Source of the DNA: Druceiella hillmani
Lineage: Eukaryota; Arthropoda; Insecta; Lepidoptera; Hepialidae
Reading direction: 5' to 3'
Assembly (NCBI GenBank): GCA_039881145.1
Contig: JAYKKI010000005.1
Span: 27,359,001-27,423,000 of the forward strand
Length of the DNA stretch: 64,000 nt
Positions 11,208-23,756 of the stretch are shown in pieces. Position numbers and translations under genes: made by a program. Numbering within the stretch: position 1 is the first letter of the stretch; every line of letters starts with the position of its first letter. A model generated the notes under the pieces. That model did no database searches. It saw only the letters and a list, made by a program, of their open reading frames with translations, and was not told the DNA's origin.

Positions 11208-12527
11208 TTTTAACTGACTTCAAAAACAGATGGAGGTTCTCAATTCATCCGAATCTATTTTTTATGTATGTTCAACGATAATTTTTTACTGAGTGGACCG
11301 ATTTTGATGATTATTTTTTTATTTAAAAGAGGGTAATTTAGGAGTAGTCCCATATAAATATGATGATGATCTAATGATGAGGTCTGGAAGTAAACGACGG
11401 AACTCTTTAATAAATGACAGTAAATCAATTAAGATTCAAGATTTTTACTACGGGTAGTTGTTATTTTGAAAAATAGCTACACCGCATACCAGGTCAGGGT
11501 CCAATCATGCGTTTTAGAGATGCATGATTGATAATGGAACTCCTTAACGGATGTTAGTAAATCAAATGTGATTAAAGATATTTGCTATTAGTAGTTGTTA
11601 CTTTGCAAAATAACTACACCGTCGACCAGGTCAGTATTTTGTGGAGATGACAAAGAAATAATAAATAATAAAAACGGTAAATTAACCGTAAATCAAGATA
11701 TTTGCTACTGGTAGTTTTTACTTTGCAAAATAATTGTACAATTGACCAGGTTAGGGTCTCATGATGAGTTCTGAAGATTAATAATGCAACTCCTTAAAGG
11801 ATGCTAACAAACCAATCGTGATTGAATATATTTGCTAGTGGTTAGTTGTTACTTTAGTTATTACTTTGAAAAATCTGATATTGAATTTCGAATATGCAGA
11901 ATGGAACTCCTCAAAGGCTAACAGCTGAGCACTGGCGGCTATTTCTACAGCTTCGTTTCTGTATATTATTGGTAACCAATTTTAGACAAAGGGTAAATTA
12001 TTCATATACTAGCTTTTGCCCGTGATTTTTGATAATTATGCAATATTCTAAGAAAGAAAATAATCGAATGTTAGTTATAGTGTAATCACAAAAAAATTTA
12101 AAATAAAATAACTTTTACAAAACCGATTTCAAAAAATAGGTATTATAGAGTAAATAATAATTGACTTAATAAAATAATTGATTTGAAATACTTAAAATAA
12201 GTACTTACTTATTCGCAATAAATAACTAGGTTACTTATTTTTGAAGCCGGTACCAGCACCTCCAATTAACTAAAACAAATGTAAATTTTTTAATTATAAA
12301 TACGCTCTTTACATATCAATTTGGTATTATGAGTACATTAGAAGTTAAGGTTTAAATTATAAATTAAAATTTTTAAACTGGTCAACAGTGCTGGCACTGA
12401 CTATTTCACTAGCTAGGCACTGACTAGACATTGACTGAGGATTTCAACTGGTAATTTAAAATAAATTATTTTTATTATGTCAATTAGTTTTTACTCTTTC
12501 ATATTTATTTTTTGAAGTCGGTTTTTT
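11208..12527 (+). mobile_element. Lepidopteran 'actgacttcaaaaa' dispersed element, copy 1
   Basis: It begins 'taactgacttcaaaaacaga' followed by 'tggaggttctcaattc' and 'ggaccgattttgatgatt', an opening I know as very abundant in Lepidoptera. A matching inverted end, 'tttgaagtcggtttttt', lies at 12511-12527. A second outward/inward pair ('accgatttcaaaaaat' at about 12124 and 'ttgaagccgg' at 12241) suggests a nested or internally rearranged copy. It holds four degenerate tandem units at 11399-11902. No transposase is evident, so it is non-autonomous or a fossil. Confidence 0.6.
11399..11902 (+). repeat. Four degenerate tandem units inside the dispersed element
   Basis: Units of about 110-137 bp start near 11399, 11536, 11670 and 11786. 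Most begin 'aactcctta..ggatg' and all contain 'gata.ttgcta..ggtagtt.ttactttg.aaaata', followed by 'gaccaggt'. The fourth is disturbed by a local 'ttactttagttattacttt' duplication. Confidence 0.75.
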
Positions 12528-13072
12528 AAAAGACATTTTATATTTATTTTTTTCGTATTCCCTTTAATGTCGAGTTCTTTTTAAATGAAATCTTGAATTA
12601 TATAAAAATGCAAGATTTCATTTTCTTTGCCAGTCTCTATTAGGGATTAATTAATACCTAAGATTATTTTAGGTACGTGAAATAGATCTTATTACACTTT
12701 TGTACAAAAGAATAACTTATATACTTTTTTTTTACTATGATTTACGAGTTAATGTTTTATATATATTATTATAGATAGCAACAATGATCTATTTAGGTTA
12801 TTGATGGCTCATTGGTAAATTCCTCACCCAAAAACGTTAATATAATTTGGATACGTCGATAATACTTGCTTTATGCATTATATCAACATAATATTTTATG
12901 TAGTACGAGTTTGAATAAATTACGGTAATAATACAGAGAAAATTGACATTGCTCTTTGGAAAAATTACCGGAAAATAGAGTATTGGTTTAGACCTCATGT
13001 TGTGGTTCTAAGAAAAATATGAAAAGTTCTTATCGAGAAATTCACAGTAGTACAATTCACATTTCTGTTAGC
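12528..13072. other. Anonymous AT-rich DNA
   Basis: No supported gene, RNA or repeat. Confidence 0.45.
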
Positions 13073-13341
13073 TATTACTATTTACAATTAAATGAAATTA
13101 CGTGATGTAGTATTATTTCTGCATTCTTTAAGTTCTTTACCACGACCTAGTTTTATCAACAAGGGCTATTAGCAAAGATCTTTGCTAATTGTCCACCTGA
13201 AGACGTTGTCATACAACAGAACCTAGGTCATGGTAAAGAACTTAAAGAAAGTAGAAATAATACTACATCATGTAGTTTCATTTAATTGTGAATAATGAAT
13301 TTCTACAAAATTAACGCCAAATATATTCAATATTACTATTT
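13073..13341 (+). mobile_element. Palindromic retroposon, copy 2 (perfect 11-bp target duplication)
   Basis: The perfect direct repeat TATTACTATTT (13073-13083 and 13331-13341) brackets an element at 13084-13330. The 5' side starts directly at ACAATTAAATGAAA. The 3' side runs past the palindrome into 'gaatttctacaaaattaacg' and 'ccaaatatattcaa'. The left arm has a deletion around the ribozyme region, and the right-arm motif is damaged (AGAA in place of GAA; stem I mutated). Confidence 0.9.
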
Positions 13342-15247
13342 GTTAAAGTAATAAAAGCTACTGTTATAAAGAAAAGTATTTGAATCTTTTATGTAGGAAA
13401 TTATCTGCGCTGTAAATTTGATGAACACTATTTTTGATGAAAAATTGAAAGCAAACTATATATTAACGAAAAATAGATTTTTTGTAACTTTTGGTCCTAA
13501 TGGAACTCGAGTCGATGTGGACATTTCAAATTTTTTTGAAATCACTATATCCGAAGATGAACCTTATTTATTTTATTTGCTTCAATCATAATTATTTTCG
13601 GTAACTTCAACGGATTTGTTTAGCAGCCATCTGATATCTGGTGTGCTGTAATAAAATAATAGAAGAAATATCGAGTCACTGTAAGTATATTGGTGCAGTT
13701 TACTGGGTCACTAAATTTACTCAGTAAAGCAGTGTAATCTGGCGTGCGGTCGCCTGGCGAGACGCGAACTGATGATGCGGTTCGTTTTCGCTCACCTTAA
13801 ACTCGTTAGCCAGGAACTACTTGAAGACGCTCATATCATCTTACGTTATATTAGCTGAAATCTTGCGAGGCGCAGGCTTGATTGTTTATTTAATATTCAT
13901 ACACCTTCATCTCTCCCTGTAATTTACTTTCAGGGAGGTAGTTAGGAAATATTGTCTCGTAGTTAAGCAAAGTACTTCACGAGATGTGTCTCTAGTTTTA
14001 GAAGTTCGTTTAAAAAAGCGAGCTTTTATTTTCGTATTGTACTTTGAATCGGTTGTACACAATACTTTTCAAAATTGCTTTGTGAGCTGCTGAACTTCAT
14101 TGTTTTAAATGTGTAAAATTAAAACATTTTTACACATCTTTTAACTCGACATAAAACGTATTAACCCTATGTTTGTACGAACATTCAGTTCATAAAATTT
14201 ACATCGAATTACATTGATCGGTTTTCTGTTATTTTGTCAAATATTTCACATATTAAGTTGTTAACATAGTTATTGTGAACTGGTGTTTTAAATGAAAACT
14301 TTCTTAAAGATGTTTTCAGTTTTATATGAAATACAATATTTTTTGGAGTAACAAAAAAATTAAAACTTCTTCACGCTCAGTTCTCGTTTTAACAATGCAC
14401 TTTAGAAAGTTCTGAGTTTCAAAACTTCTCTCGTCATCCATAAAATATACTTGAGAGCAGACGTACTCCGCCTTTGTTTATAAGTAATTATTTTTAATAC
14501 CATGCGAGTTAAGTGTATTTAATCGGACAGGGATAAACGCTGTTCTATCTAAAAATCTTAAGTCATAAACATTTCATTGAGCTCGGTAATTGTTTAAAAT
14601 CATCATATAAACCAGAAATCCGGACGTCCACCATTCAATAAAGATGGACTTTATCCTGATTTTACCCTGATTTTAAATTGGTTTGATAATATACAAAACA
14701 TCATATCACAAAAACGATCATAAACAAAAAGAATTTGGTCTCCTAAGTTTCAAAGACCTTTTTAAATAATCCGTACTCGCGGTCTGAATTTCATTGAATT
14801 TTCGCTGAATCTCTTTCGTGTTGCTTTGTAATCTGGATCCATCAGAAAAAGGGGCTGTGATTGTGATTACTGCCTGAATATGGTATATAAAATATAATGA
14901 ACAGAAGAATCGAAAGGCAATGAAATTATCCTTTTTGAGTAAAAATGTTTTCTCTAATTCTTTTAAATTTCTTCTAATTCTGTAATCTGACGATCAGTAG
15001 GTGCTTCTAGGAGTGACTCACTACTCGAATATTACAAAGAAAATTAAAAATTTGTAAATTATCAATTAGGATATTTATGTCATTTCGTTGTCTTTTTATG
15101 TCGAGAAAATAGAGGCTTTCATAAAAAAAGACACAATTTTAGCAGGGTTATTTAGAAAATTGGTACTATATTTTTTTATTTGTTTCCTTAAGCAATAATT
15201 AGTTTGACAGTTTTATATTTACAGTGCTTGAGCTATTAACACAATGT

Positions 15248-15252
<5 letters not shown>
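13342..15252. other. Anonymous AT-rich DNA
   Basis: A GC-richer patch at 13738-13815 has no recognisable coding or repeat content. The rest is featureless by eye. Confidence 0.45.

Positions 15253-15299
<47 letters not shown>
15253..15299. repeat. (TA)n microsatellite
   Basis: About 23 uninterrupted TA units, followed by a short 'acatgtatacacatgt' palindromic stretch. Confidence 0.95.
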
Positions 15300-15306
<7 letters not shown>

Positions 15307-16075
15307 ACACATGTTTCTAACTTGACCTGACGGATTTGATATTTACTATGCCTACTTACTTTGTATACTTATCGTTTTTAACGTAATCTCAATAATAGTT
15401 CAATACGAAGCCCCGAAATTAGGGCTGCATACCAATGTTTGTCCTTTCATACACTCTTGTTGAATATTGTTCAAGTATTAAACCCAAGTTCGAGAGCAAT
15501 CCAACTAAACGCTCATTTAAAGGCAAAGTAAAATTTAATGTCTAATTATAAATGGAAAATACGAATTCTGATGTTAAATGAATAATTACAATTTTGTATA
15601 AGAGAGAATATATTCCTCTTTCCTAATTCCTATTCCTCTCTATAATTATCTAATACGGACTCCCATGCCGACCGCCTACACGGACGCTTATACCGCGAGA
15701 ATATAGAGACAATAGAATAGTTCAGTTTGAGTCTATTCTCAAAAATACTACGCAATAAAATCACCTAGGTTTGAGAATGTGCAAATAAATAATATCGTTA
15801 TTATTTTAGTGATCCTTTATGTCTTCATATTATGGAGGGCGATGTGTAAACTATGCACCTAGTGATGTTAGTCATTCAAAATTATCCCTTTGTTCAAGAA
15901 TCTTGCCATCGAATTATTTAAGATATTTTTAACAAAATCTTTAATTTAAAATACGTTACTAGAGCTAATGAATGAGATAAGAAGTTGAAATTGATTCATT
16001 TGCGTGCTAAGAAAAAATAAGAAAAGTTTTGTAGGTATATTTTTAGAGAAAAAATCGGCAATAATCCTCTCGCCA
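15300..16075. other. Anonymous AT-rich DNA
   Basis: No supported feature. Confidence 0.45.
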
Positions 16076-16397
16076 ATATAAGTAACGTTTACTATTGAAT
16101 GAAACTACGTGATGTAGTATTATTTCCACTTTACTTAAACTCTTTACCACGACTTAGATTTCGTTGTATGATGACATCTTCAGGTGGGTAATTAGCAAAT
16201 ATTTCTTTCACAGCGTTTCTACAGCAAAGAGATCTTTGCTAATTACCCATCTGAAGATGTTATCATACAGTGAAACCTAGGTTGTGGTAAAGAATTTAAA
16301 AAAGTGGAAATGATACTACATCATGTAGTTTCATATAATTGTGAATAATGAATTTCTACAAAATTAACCCCAAATTTATTCAATATAATAACGTTTA
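16076..16397 (+). mobile_element. Palindromic retroposon, copy 3 (15/16-bp target duplication)
   Basis: The target duplication is ATATAAGTAACGTTTA (16076-16091) and ATATAATAACGTTTA (16383-16397), one base apart. The element at 16092-16382 starts at 'ctattgaatgaaactacg' and ends with the one-sided tail 'aaattaaccccaaatttatt'. Its arms are intact in outline. The ribozyme-like motif is diverged in both arms (stem II mismatches). The centre carries a small extra insert between the arms. Confidence 0.9.
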
Positions 16398-16824
16398 TAA
16401 AGATATATGTATGATTATTATACACTTTCTTAAGTAATAATGCTCTCATAAAATACTTATGATATTTATTTTCCAGCTGTGTTTCATCGAGAGTGAACGA
16501 TTAATTGCCATAGTAATTGCTATAGTAATGTAGTAGGTATTGTGTTTCATAATTATACGTTTGAAATTTTGTCCTTGTTTTCAAAATGCATTCGATGTGG
16601 AATATTTAATATGAAAATATTAAATAATACGTTTATCATATTATTGAATTTTTCTCTGAAATTCCCGTTTTGCTATTTCTTTTTCGCACTTTATTGAAGT
16701 GAAACTTCTTTACGCACGCTTGACTTGGGAGTAAGCTGGTGAATGCGTGACGAGAGCGTTACGAAAAGTGTGATCGGGCGAGGCGAATGGAAGTTGAGAG
16801 GGAGATATAAGTTAGTGAAAACAG
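16398..16824. other. Anonymous AT-rich DNA
   Basis: No supported gene. 'gcgttacgaaaag' at about 16757 is echoed by 'gcgttacgcgaac' at 17037, on the far side of the microsatellite, and may mark the edges of one repeat unit. Confidence 0.35.
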
Positions 16825-16915
16825 AAAGAGAGAGAGTTATGTTTCGTATATTACTGTGGGGACAAGAGAGAGAGGTGCGAGCACACATTGTCTTTCTCTC
16901 TTTCTCTCATAGCCA
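16825..16915. repeat. GAGA / CTCT self-complementary tract
   Basis: (GA)-rich runs at about 16826-16836 and 16864-16874 are followed by a (CT)-rich run at 16892-16909, so the DNA can fold back. The overlapping frames end in Tyr-Ile repeats from the adjacent microsatellite and are not genes. Confidence 0.7.
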
Positions 16916-16922
16916 GTGCATG

Positions 16923-18721
<1,799 letters not shown>

Positions 18722-18775
18722 AGTGATTCTCCAAGTGTCAGTTTTTTCACCTTTTGAGGTACTGAACTCTAAAGA
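18722..18775 (+). mobile_element. Tail fragment of the 'ggtacggaaccctaaaaa' lepidopteran repeat
   Basis: 'agtgattctccaagtgtcag' followed by 'ccttttgaggtactgaactc' aligns with the end of a very common lepidopteran repeat (known form, from memory: 'agtgatcctataagggttcc' then 'ccttttgaggtacggaaccc'). A longer member lies at 45468-45775. Confidence 0.6.
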
Positions 18776-19832
18776 TAAATCAGATTATAGATTACTCAAT
18801 TTGTTTGATATGTGATGGAGTATATAACGAACCCTATTTCTGACTAGTAATAATATATTTTTACGTAGAATTACGACTTTTGCAGGTATTAGAAAGAGAC
18901 CTTTAAAAAAGTTTTTCAAGAAAAATATTGCATAGTACGATACATGGAAAATATTTCACATGTTGCGCCCTTATATTCGCGAAACTAATAATTGTAAAGA
19001 AACATTAGATAAACTCGTCAAATTTATTATAAGTTTTATCTCTCAACTCTTGAATATAATTGCATTATACGGTTTTATTAATGTTCCATTATTAAATAAT
19101 TTCAAATATTTGATTGGTTATAGAGGTACGATCGTTTTGTTTGTGCAAGGTGGGTTTACTGGAGATGCCTTGAATAATAATTAATATGGACCGCGTCGCC
19201 AGAGGGGCCTATATAAGCAAAGTTAGCAGAGAGAAGGAAGGTTAATCGACTTTTTCGGTTACTTTATTTGTACATACGTGAATAATGGAAAAACTGACAA
19301 GCGAATTATTTCTATTTATAATTTTTTTGTATTTTTATAGAGTAGTGATAAAATGTATCACTTTTGTTCTCCAATATGAAAATCGTTTTAATTTCTCCAT
19401 TAGAAAAGGTTCAAAGCTCCAAGTTTTCATTACATTTATTTCAAAAATAAAAAGTAAGAAGTGGGGTAGTAGCGATTATATTAAAAGTTGTGGCACGCTT
19501 TATGCCGCTTTCAGTTTTTTTTAATCTGTACATGAGTAAATTAGATGCCGTATTTACAAAGTTTAGGTTATGCTGAAGAGGGATAGATTTTCTCAAAGAA
19601 AACAATATCCATCGATATACTAAAATCGAATACGCAGCAAAGATAAGACGAATATCGTATTGGCGGTAAATTTGGCTGAAATGGAATAAATTTACATCTG
19701 GACTACGTGTCACTTGAGAGAAAAAGAAATGCTCCTATGCAGAAGGGACATTCACGTCAGTTCACACTGAAAAATAGCATTTTGTAAAACTTAGATTAAA
19801 ATAATACTGCATAACTCTAATTCTGTTATTAG
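18776..19832. other. Anonymous DNA with a promoter-like patch and a small ORF
   Basis: A GC-richer segment at 19189-19240 contains 'ggcctatataagc', a TATA-box-like sequence at about 19208-19217. Some 65-75 bp downstream an ATG (19285, context 'aataATGG') opens a 79-codon frame to 19524. Its first half is hydrophobic, as in a membrane anchor, but composition is AT-driven and no family is recognised. Confidence 0.3.
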
Positions 19833-19939
19833 TTCAGGTGGGCCATTAGCAAAGATAGATCTTTGCTAATAGCCCACCTGAAGATGTTGTAATACAACGA
19901 AACCTAGGTCGTGGTAAAGAACTGAAAGAAAGTAGAAAC
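19833..19939. mobile_element. Palindromic retroposon, copy 4 (internal fragment)
   Basis: Only the palindrome centre ('ggtgggccattagc'...'gctaatagcccacc') and most of one arm survive. Both ends, the one-sided tail and the target duplications are missing, so orientation is unknown. The surviving arm carries the best-preserved hammerhead-like motif in the window (19874-19914). Confidence 0.85.
19874..19914 (+). ncRNA. Candidate minimal hammerhead ribozyme (copy 4, best preserved)
   Basis: Parts in order: stem I 5' strand CCAC (19874-19877); core CTGAAGA (19878-19884), fitting CUGANGA; one extra U; stem II GTTG-TAATA-CAAC (19886-19898); core GAA (19899-19901); stem III ACC-TA-GGT (19902-19909); C at the expected cleavage position (19910); stem I 3' strand GTGG (19911-19914). 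All three stems pair fully. Departures and limits: the unpaired U in place of a G-C pair at the base of stem II, a 2-nt stem III loop, a 4-bp stem I and no obvious tertiary loop contacts. Short-stem type-I hammerheads are known in Penelope-like elements. Activity here is inference. Confidence 0.5.
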
Positions 19940-21178
19940 GTTTTGTTTAATGTCAAAAAAGTTATTTAAAAAGTTATTAAAATTGTCTACCTGGCGTTGT
20001 GTTAGTCCGCGAACACAGCAAAACATGTAGTTTTTGCGTAATGTACGAGCAAATAAACATATTCATAGACAGATAAAAACACCAAATTAATATTTTTGTG
20101 TCATATTATCCTTATTTTGCTTACCTATAAATTTTACAATCATTATATGTATAGATATTATATCCAGTCAATTTATCAAACAAGTATTGATATGACTGGG
20201 TGCTGTGGTTACTCAATACTGTCTGTCTTACGTGAGTGCCAGAAAATGTATTAAATACCTGTTAGTAGCATAAAGTTGGCGCTGAAAGAACTGGGTATGT
20301 TACTACGAGTGCAATAATATTATTGAGAGGCTAAACTTCCTTACAGTTGTTTGAACTAATAATTTGCTTCAGATGTTTTAGCGCCCATTTTATGACACAA
20401 GGGTATGTAGCTTGCCTTTCTTTTGTTTTTACTTTACTTTTATTTCATATACAACCCATAGGCAAGTTTCAAAATGAGGACAAAGAGAAATTACATCTCT
20501 TTGATTAACGTTTTCATTTTGACTTTTTTATTTATGACTATTTTGTTTTTCCTAAATTAAATGTAAAGTGAATATATTTAACAAATTAATGTACAGCGAT
20601 AACAGGTTAGTTCTGCATATTGTAATAAGCAAATGTGTGGCATTATGACAACAGTTTGCCTAATAATATCAACATCGAAAGTAACTGATAATTAATCCAT
20701 ATAAGAGATAGTCGTATGCTTTTAATATATTACATTACAAATTTGCTTAATATTATGAATAACAGAAAAAAGTTCCTTTGCAAGCTCTGTCAGTTCCTAT
20801 TGATTTTAGTCATAATTTATGATTGTTTTTCTCAAAAGATTTAGATCAAAACTTTTCCTATAGTCATTTGAATAATATGTCGACATAAATTATGTCGATT
20901 GTGTAAAGAAAACTAGTTTTAATATTCTTATTCCAAAACACACATAAATTATAAGAGAGAAGTTCTGTGATAAAGTTTGCGTATCGAAAATAGTTGAACA
21001 CTTTGAAAGTATGTTTGAGTCTACGTCCTAACTATTATTCTCCTTACCTTAAAATAAGCTTTATGCTTTTTTTCCGTTTCTACGTTGGCATGAAAGCGTA
21101 CATGTCCCATATTAAATTGCGTATTAAGTCATAGTAATTAGAAAAATATTGTAATTAAATCAATATAAGTAAACTTTT
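19940..21178. other. Anonymous AT-rich DNA
   Basis: No supported gene, RNA or repeat. Confidence 0.45.
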
Positions 21179-21508
21179 AAAGTTATACTTCTTTAGGCGC
21201 GTAATGAAAAAAATGATGAGAGTGAAATTTTACGATGCGCGTGCACGATGCAAAAAAATCGACAGGATGAAGTTGCTCACTAAACATATATTTACATGCG
21301 TGTAGTGACTGACACTACATTCATGAAAGTTATTGAGGTATTTGTAAACACGTGTTTTATAAATATTTTTCTATAAGTGAGATTAAGTTTTGGTAAATTA
21401 TTACTTTATCATTTTGAAAATTTTCAGATCCTTATTTATTTTATTTCTATTAATTATTTGTGTACTAAATAAAGTTATTATTATATTATGCTAAAGAAGT
21501 ATAACTTT
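21179..21508. mobile_element. MITE-like repeat with 18-bp perfect terminal inverted repeats
   Basis: AAAGTTATACTTCTTTAG (21179-21196) is the exact reverse complement of CTAAAGAAGTATAACTTT (21491-21508). The interior starts 'gcgcgtaatgaaaaaaatga' and includes 'gaaattttacgatgcgcgtg' and 'tagtgactgacactacattc', a combination I recall as a widespread lepidopteran dispersed repeat. It has no coding capacity and no clear target duplication. Confidence 0.7.
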
Positions 21509-21898
21509 TAACGCGCATACATAAATACACACAATTTTTTTTCTTTCTTCATAGGAGAGGAATATAATATAGCGAGTACTCGATAGCTATCAAGTACTTT
21601 TCGACTACCAAGTAAAATCGAGTTCTTTACTTACGTTAAAACTTTAATTTTTATATTGTCTGACACTTAAGGCAGAAGAATGACTTATAGGGATGCATTG
21701 GTTGCCGAGAGTTGCTCACTTTTGTGGGGAAAGATTGGTGGCCGACTTTCCAGATTACTGTCACCGTTACCACGTATTTAGTCTCTGTTCTATGCTTTTC
21801 TCGGCTAGCGGGTCGTAACGTTCTTTGTGCTTTTTTGTAGGACCGATTTTTGTCAGACGTGTGCATTAAAGTATTAAATATCGTATGTTCTGTTTTCC
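21509..21898. other. Unassigned stretch
   Basis: Moderately GC-richer than its surroundings at 21660-21860. A 71-codon minus frame (21651-21866) has no recognised domain. Confidence 0.35.
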
Positions 21899-21949
21899 CC
21901 GATCATTGTCGGTCATCTGTGTTGCGCGTGGACGACCGACAATAATCGG
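21899..21949. repeat. 16-bp-stem hairpin
   Basis: CCGATCATTGTCGGTC (21899-21914) pairs with GACCGACAATAATCGG (21934-21949) at 15 of 16 positions, around a GC-rich 19-nt loop. Confidence 0.8.
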
Positions 21950-22019
21950 AGAAGGTATGCTTAGGTTTTGGTTTTGTCATTTATTGTTATTTTATAATAG
22001 AATATTATTAAAAAAAAAG

Positions 22020-22021
<2 letters not shown>

Positions 22022-22071
<50 letters not shown>

Positions 22072-22072
22072 G

Positions 22073-22103
<31 letters not shown>
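22022..22103. repeat. Compound (TA)n(CA)n(TA)n microsatellite
   Basis: TA tract with a central (CA)n of about 7 units at 22072-22085. Confidence 0.95.
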
Positions 22104-22397
22104 GTATTGATATTCTGAATAATTTTTAGCAAATGATAACTAGTAATCAGTTTTCAGTTTCATGTCGCTTGAATGTTAATACAATTTCAAGTGATTATAA
22201 AAAACTGGTAGAATGATTAACTATAATTTGGAAGATAAATTTTCTAGTGAATATTTTATTAAACTTAGCAAATTTTAATTTTCGTTCATATTTAAATTTC
22301 ACATAAGAAGTGAAATTAAATTTTTGCTAGTAAGGGAGAAGGCCAATTTTATTGTAAGCGTTGGTTCAAATATATTGCGGCTGCGTATTTTCATGAA
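22104..22397. other. Anonymous AT-rich DNA
   Basis: No supported feature. Confidence 0.45.
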
Positions 22398-22770
22398 AGG
22401 GCGCAGTTAGTACAGCGGCTTTTATTATGGCGCCAACAAAAAATTAAAGAAGGAATGAAAATATTTCTTGACCGCGCCGGCACCGCGTTATATTGGGTCG
22501 ATCACAAGGATTACGACCTTGATGGAGCGGTGCACCGCGGAGTCTTGGATTCGATTCTTTGGCGCTAGTCGAGCAGCAATTGAGTGATGTTTGCAATCGC
22601 GCATTTAAATGCCACAGACCATTGATGGTAGCAACGCCATTAGCGCGAACAGCCACTCGCTACAATCGCCAATTCGCCCTCCCAGTGCGCTGATATGGGC
22701 ATTAGCTTCAATATTACGCGCATTGAGGAGGCTACGTCCAGCAGTGGACTGAGATAGGATGCTGATGATT
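22398..22770 (+). mobile_element. Chimeric tRNA-derived SINE with 'GTCCAGCAGTGGAC' tail
   Basis: A GC-rich island. An A-box-like 'gggcgcagttagtacagcgg' opens it. A second head, 'gatcacaaggattacgacct' to 'gtgcaccgcggagtc', carries a B-box-like GGATTCGATTC (22547-22557). The 3' end has 'attgaggaggctacgtccag' and the perfect palindrome GTCCA-GCAG-TGGAC (22736-22749), then 'gctgatgatt'. From memory this tail ends many lepidopteran retroposons. The head matches the SINE at 7343-7555, which has a different tail. The 70-codon minus frame inside is incidental. Confidence 0.75.
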
Positions 22771-23082
22771 ATTTGTCATGAAACATATTAAGAAAAAAAT
22801 ACCCTAACTTATATTATCTAAAGATTCTGCTGGACAATTGAGATTATCCTCGTATTTGGTCCAACCTAGAAATCATGCTTTTGATATTATACGGCTGCAG
22901 CAACCCACTATACCTTTCCTACTAACTAAGATGCAGTAATAGCTTACATGTTCTGACCCTTCCATACTTTCATTAATCATGATTCATGTATAGATCATGA
23001 TTCATTTTAGAAGAAGAGACATACTAAATGTCTGTTCTTCATACAAACATAAATTTACTTCATTAATGTTATAATCAAGCTA
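22771..23082. other. Anonymous AT-rich DNA
   Basis: A 12-bp direct repeat 'atcatgattcat' occurs twice at about 22977-23005. Nothing else is supported. Confidence 0.45.
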
Positions 23083-23655
23083 ATCGTTTAATTGAACAGG
23101 CTGGCGATAAACTTCGATTATGTACGCACCGTGCCGCATATAATAGCCCCTGACTAACTTCAGTTGATAAATATTACCTAGTGCGACTATTATCAAATTA
23201 TCTTCCCACAAATGTGGGAAATCTTGCAGCTGAGGCAAATTCTGTGATTTACTTTCAAAGACCACTCTTTGCCTATTCACGTATTTAACAATCACATAAT
23301 TTGTTAGGTGATTATGCCTATTTACGAGGCAATTGCATGTTTCAACCAAATTGCTGTATGACGGTTATCAAACAGTATCGGTTGAAAGGTATTTATCAAA
23401 GTTCTGTATTTTAAAAATGTGTAAACATGTGTAACATTTCAAAACTAAAATATTCTTTTTTAAATAACTTGAAGTCATTAATCTCACATTCACAATTTCA
23501 ACAGGCCACCTACAAATCATCATCATCCGACTAATTAACTTATAATTATTAGCTTGTTTTACTCCCCTCTCTGTAGACTGTGTAATAACTGCAACATAAC
23601 CCATGGTCTCCAAATTAAACATGCTATCTCCAAAGCCGCGATACAACATCATTCA
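23080..23655 (-). pseudogene. DDE_Tnp_4 (ISL2EU-like) transposase C-terminal remnant
   Basis: Two minus-strand frames in series. The upstream one (23652 to 23368) reads YRGFGDSMFNLETMGYVAV, then ERGVKQANNYK..SRMM..CRWPVEIVNVRL. This fits the 'DRGF...L...GY...Q...SR.....RW.VE..N.RLK' block of DDE_Tnp_4 transposases. The downstream one (23349 to 23080) reads NRQRVVFESKSQNLPQLQDF..LWEDNLIIVALGNIYQLK..RGYY, matching the C-terminal region I associate with THAP/ISL2EU-type proteins. The two are separated by stops or frameshifts and the N-terminus and first catalytic residues are missing, so it is dead. Family assignment is from memory of motifs. Confidence 0.55.
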
Positions 23656-23756
23656 TTAATTACATAACCTAAAACTGTACTTTCGTACTTTCTGGAGGTT
23701 TGGCTAATTGAACGGACACTAGTAAGTCCACCACCATTTTTTAAGAATCCAGATAG

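Noticed and set aside
13073..13341. Repeated palindromic units as a CRISPR array
   Set aside because: Copies are kilobases apart in both orientations, with target duplications, in eukaryotic-type DNA.
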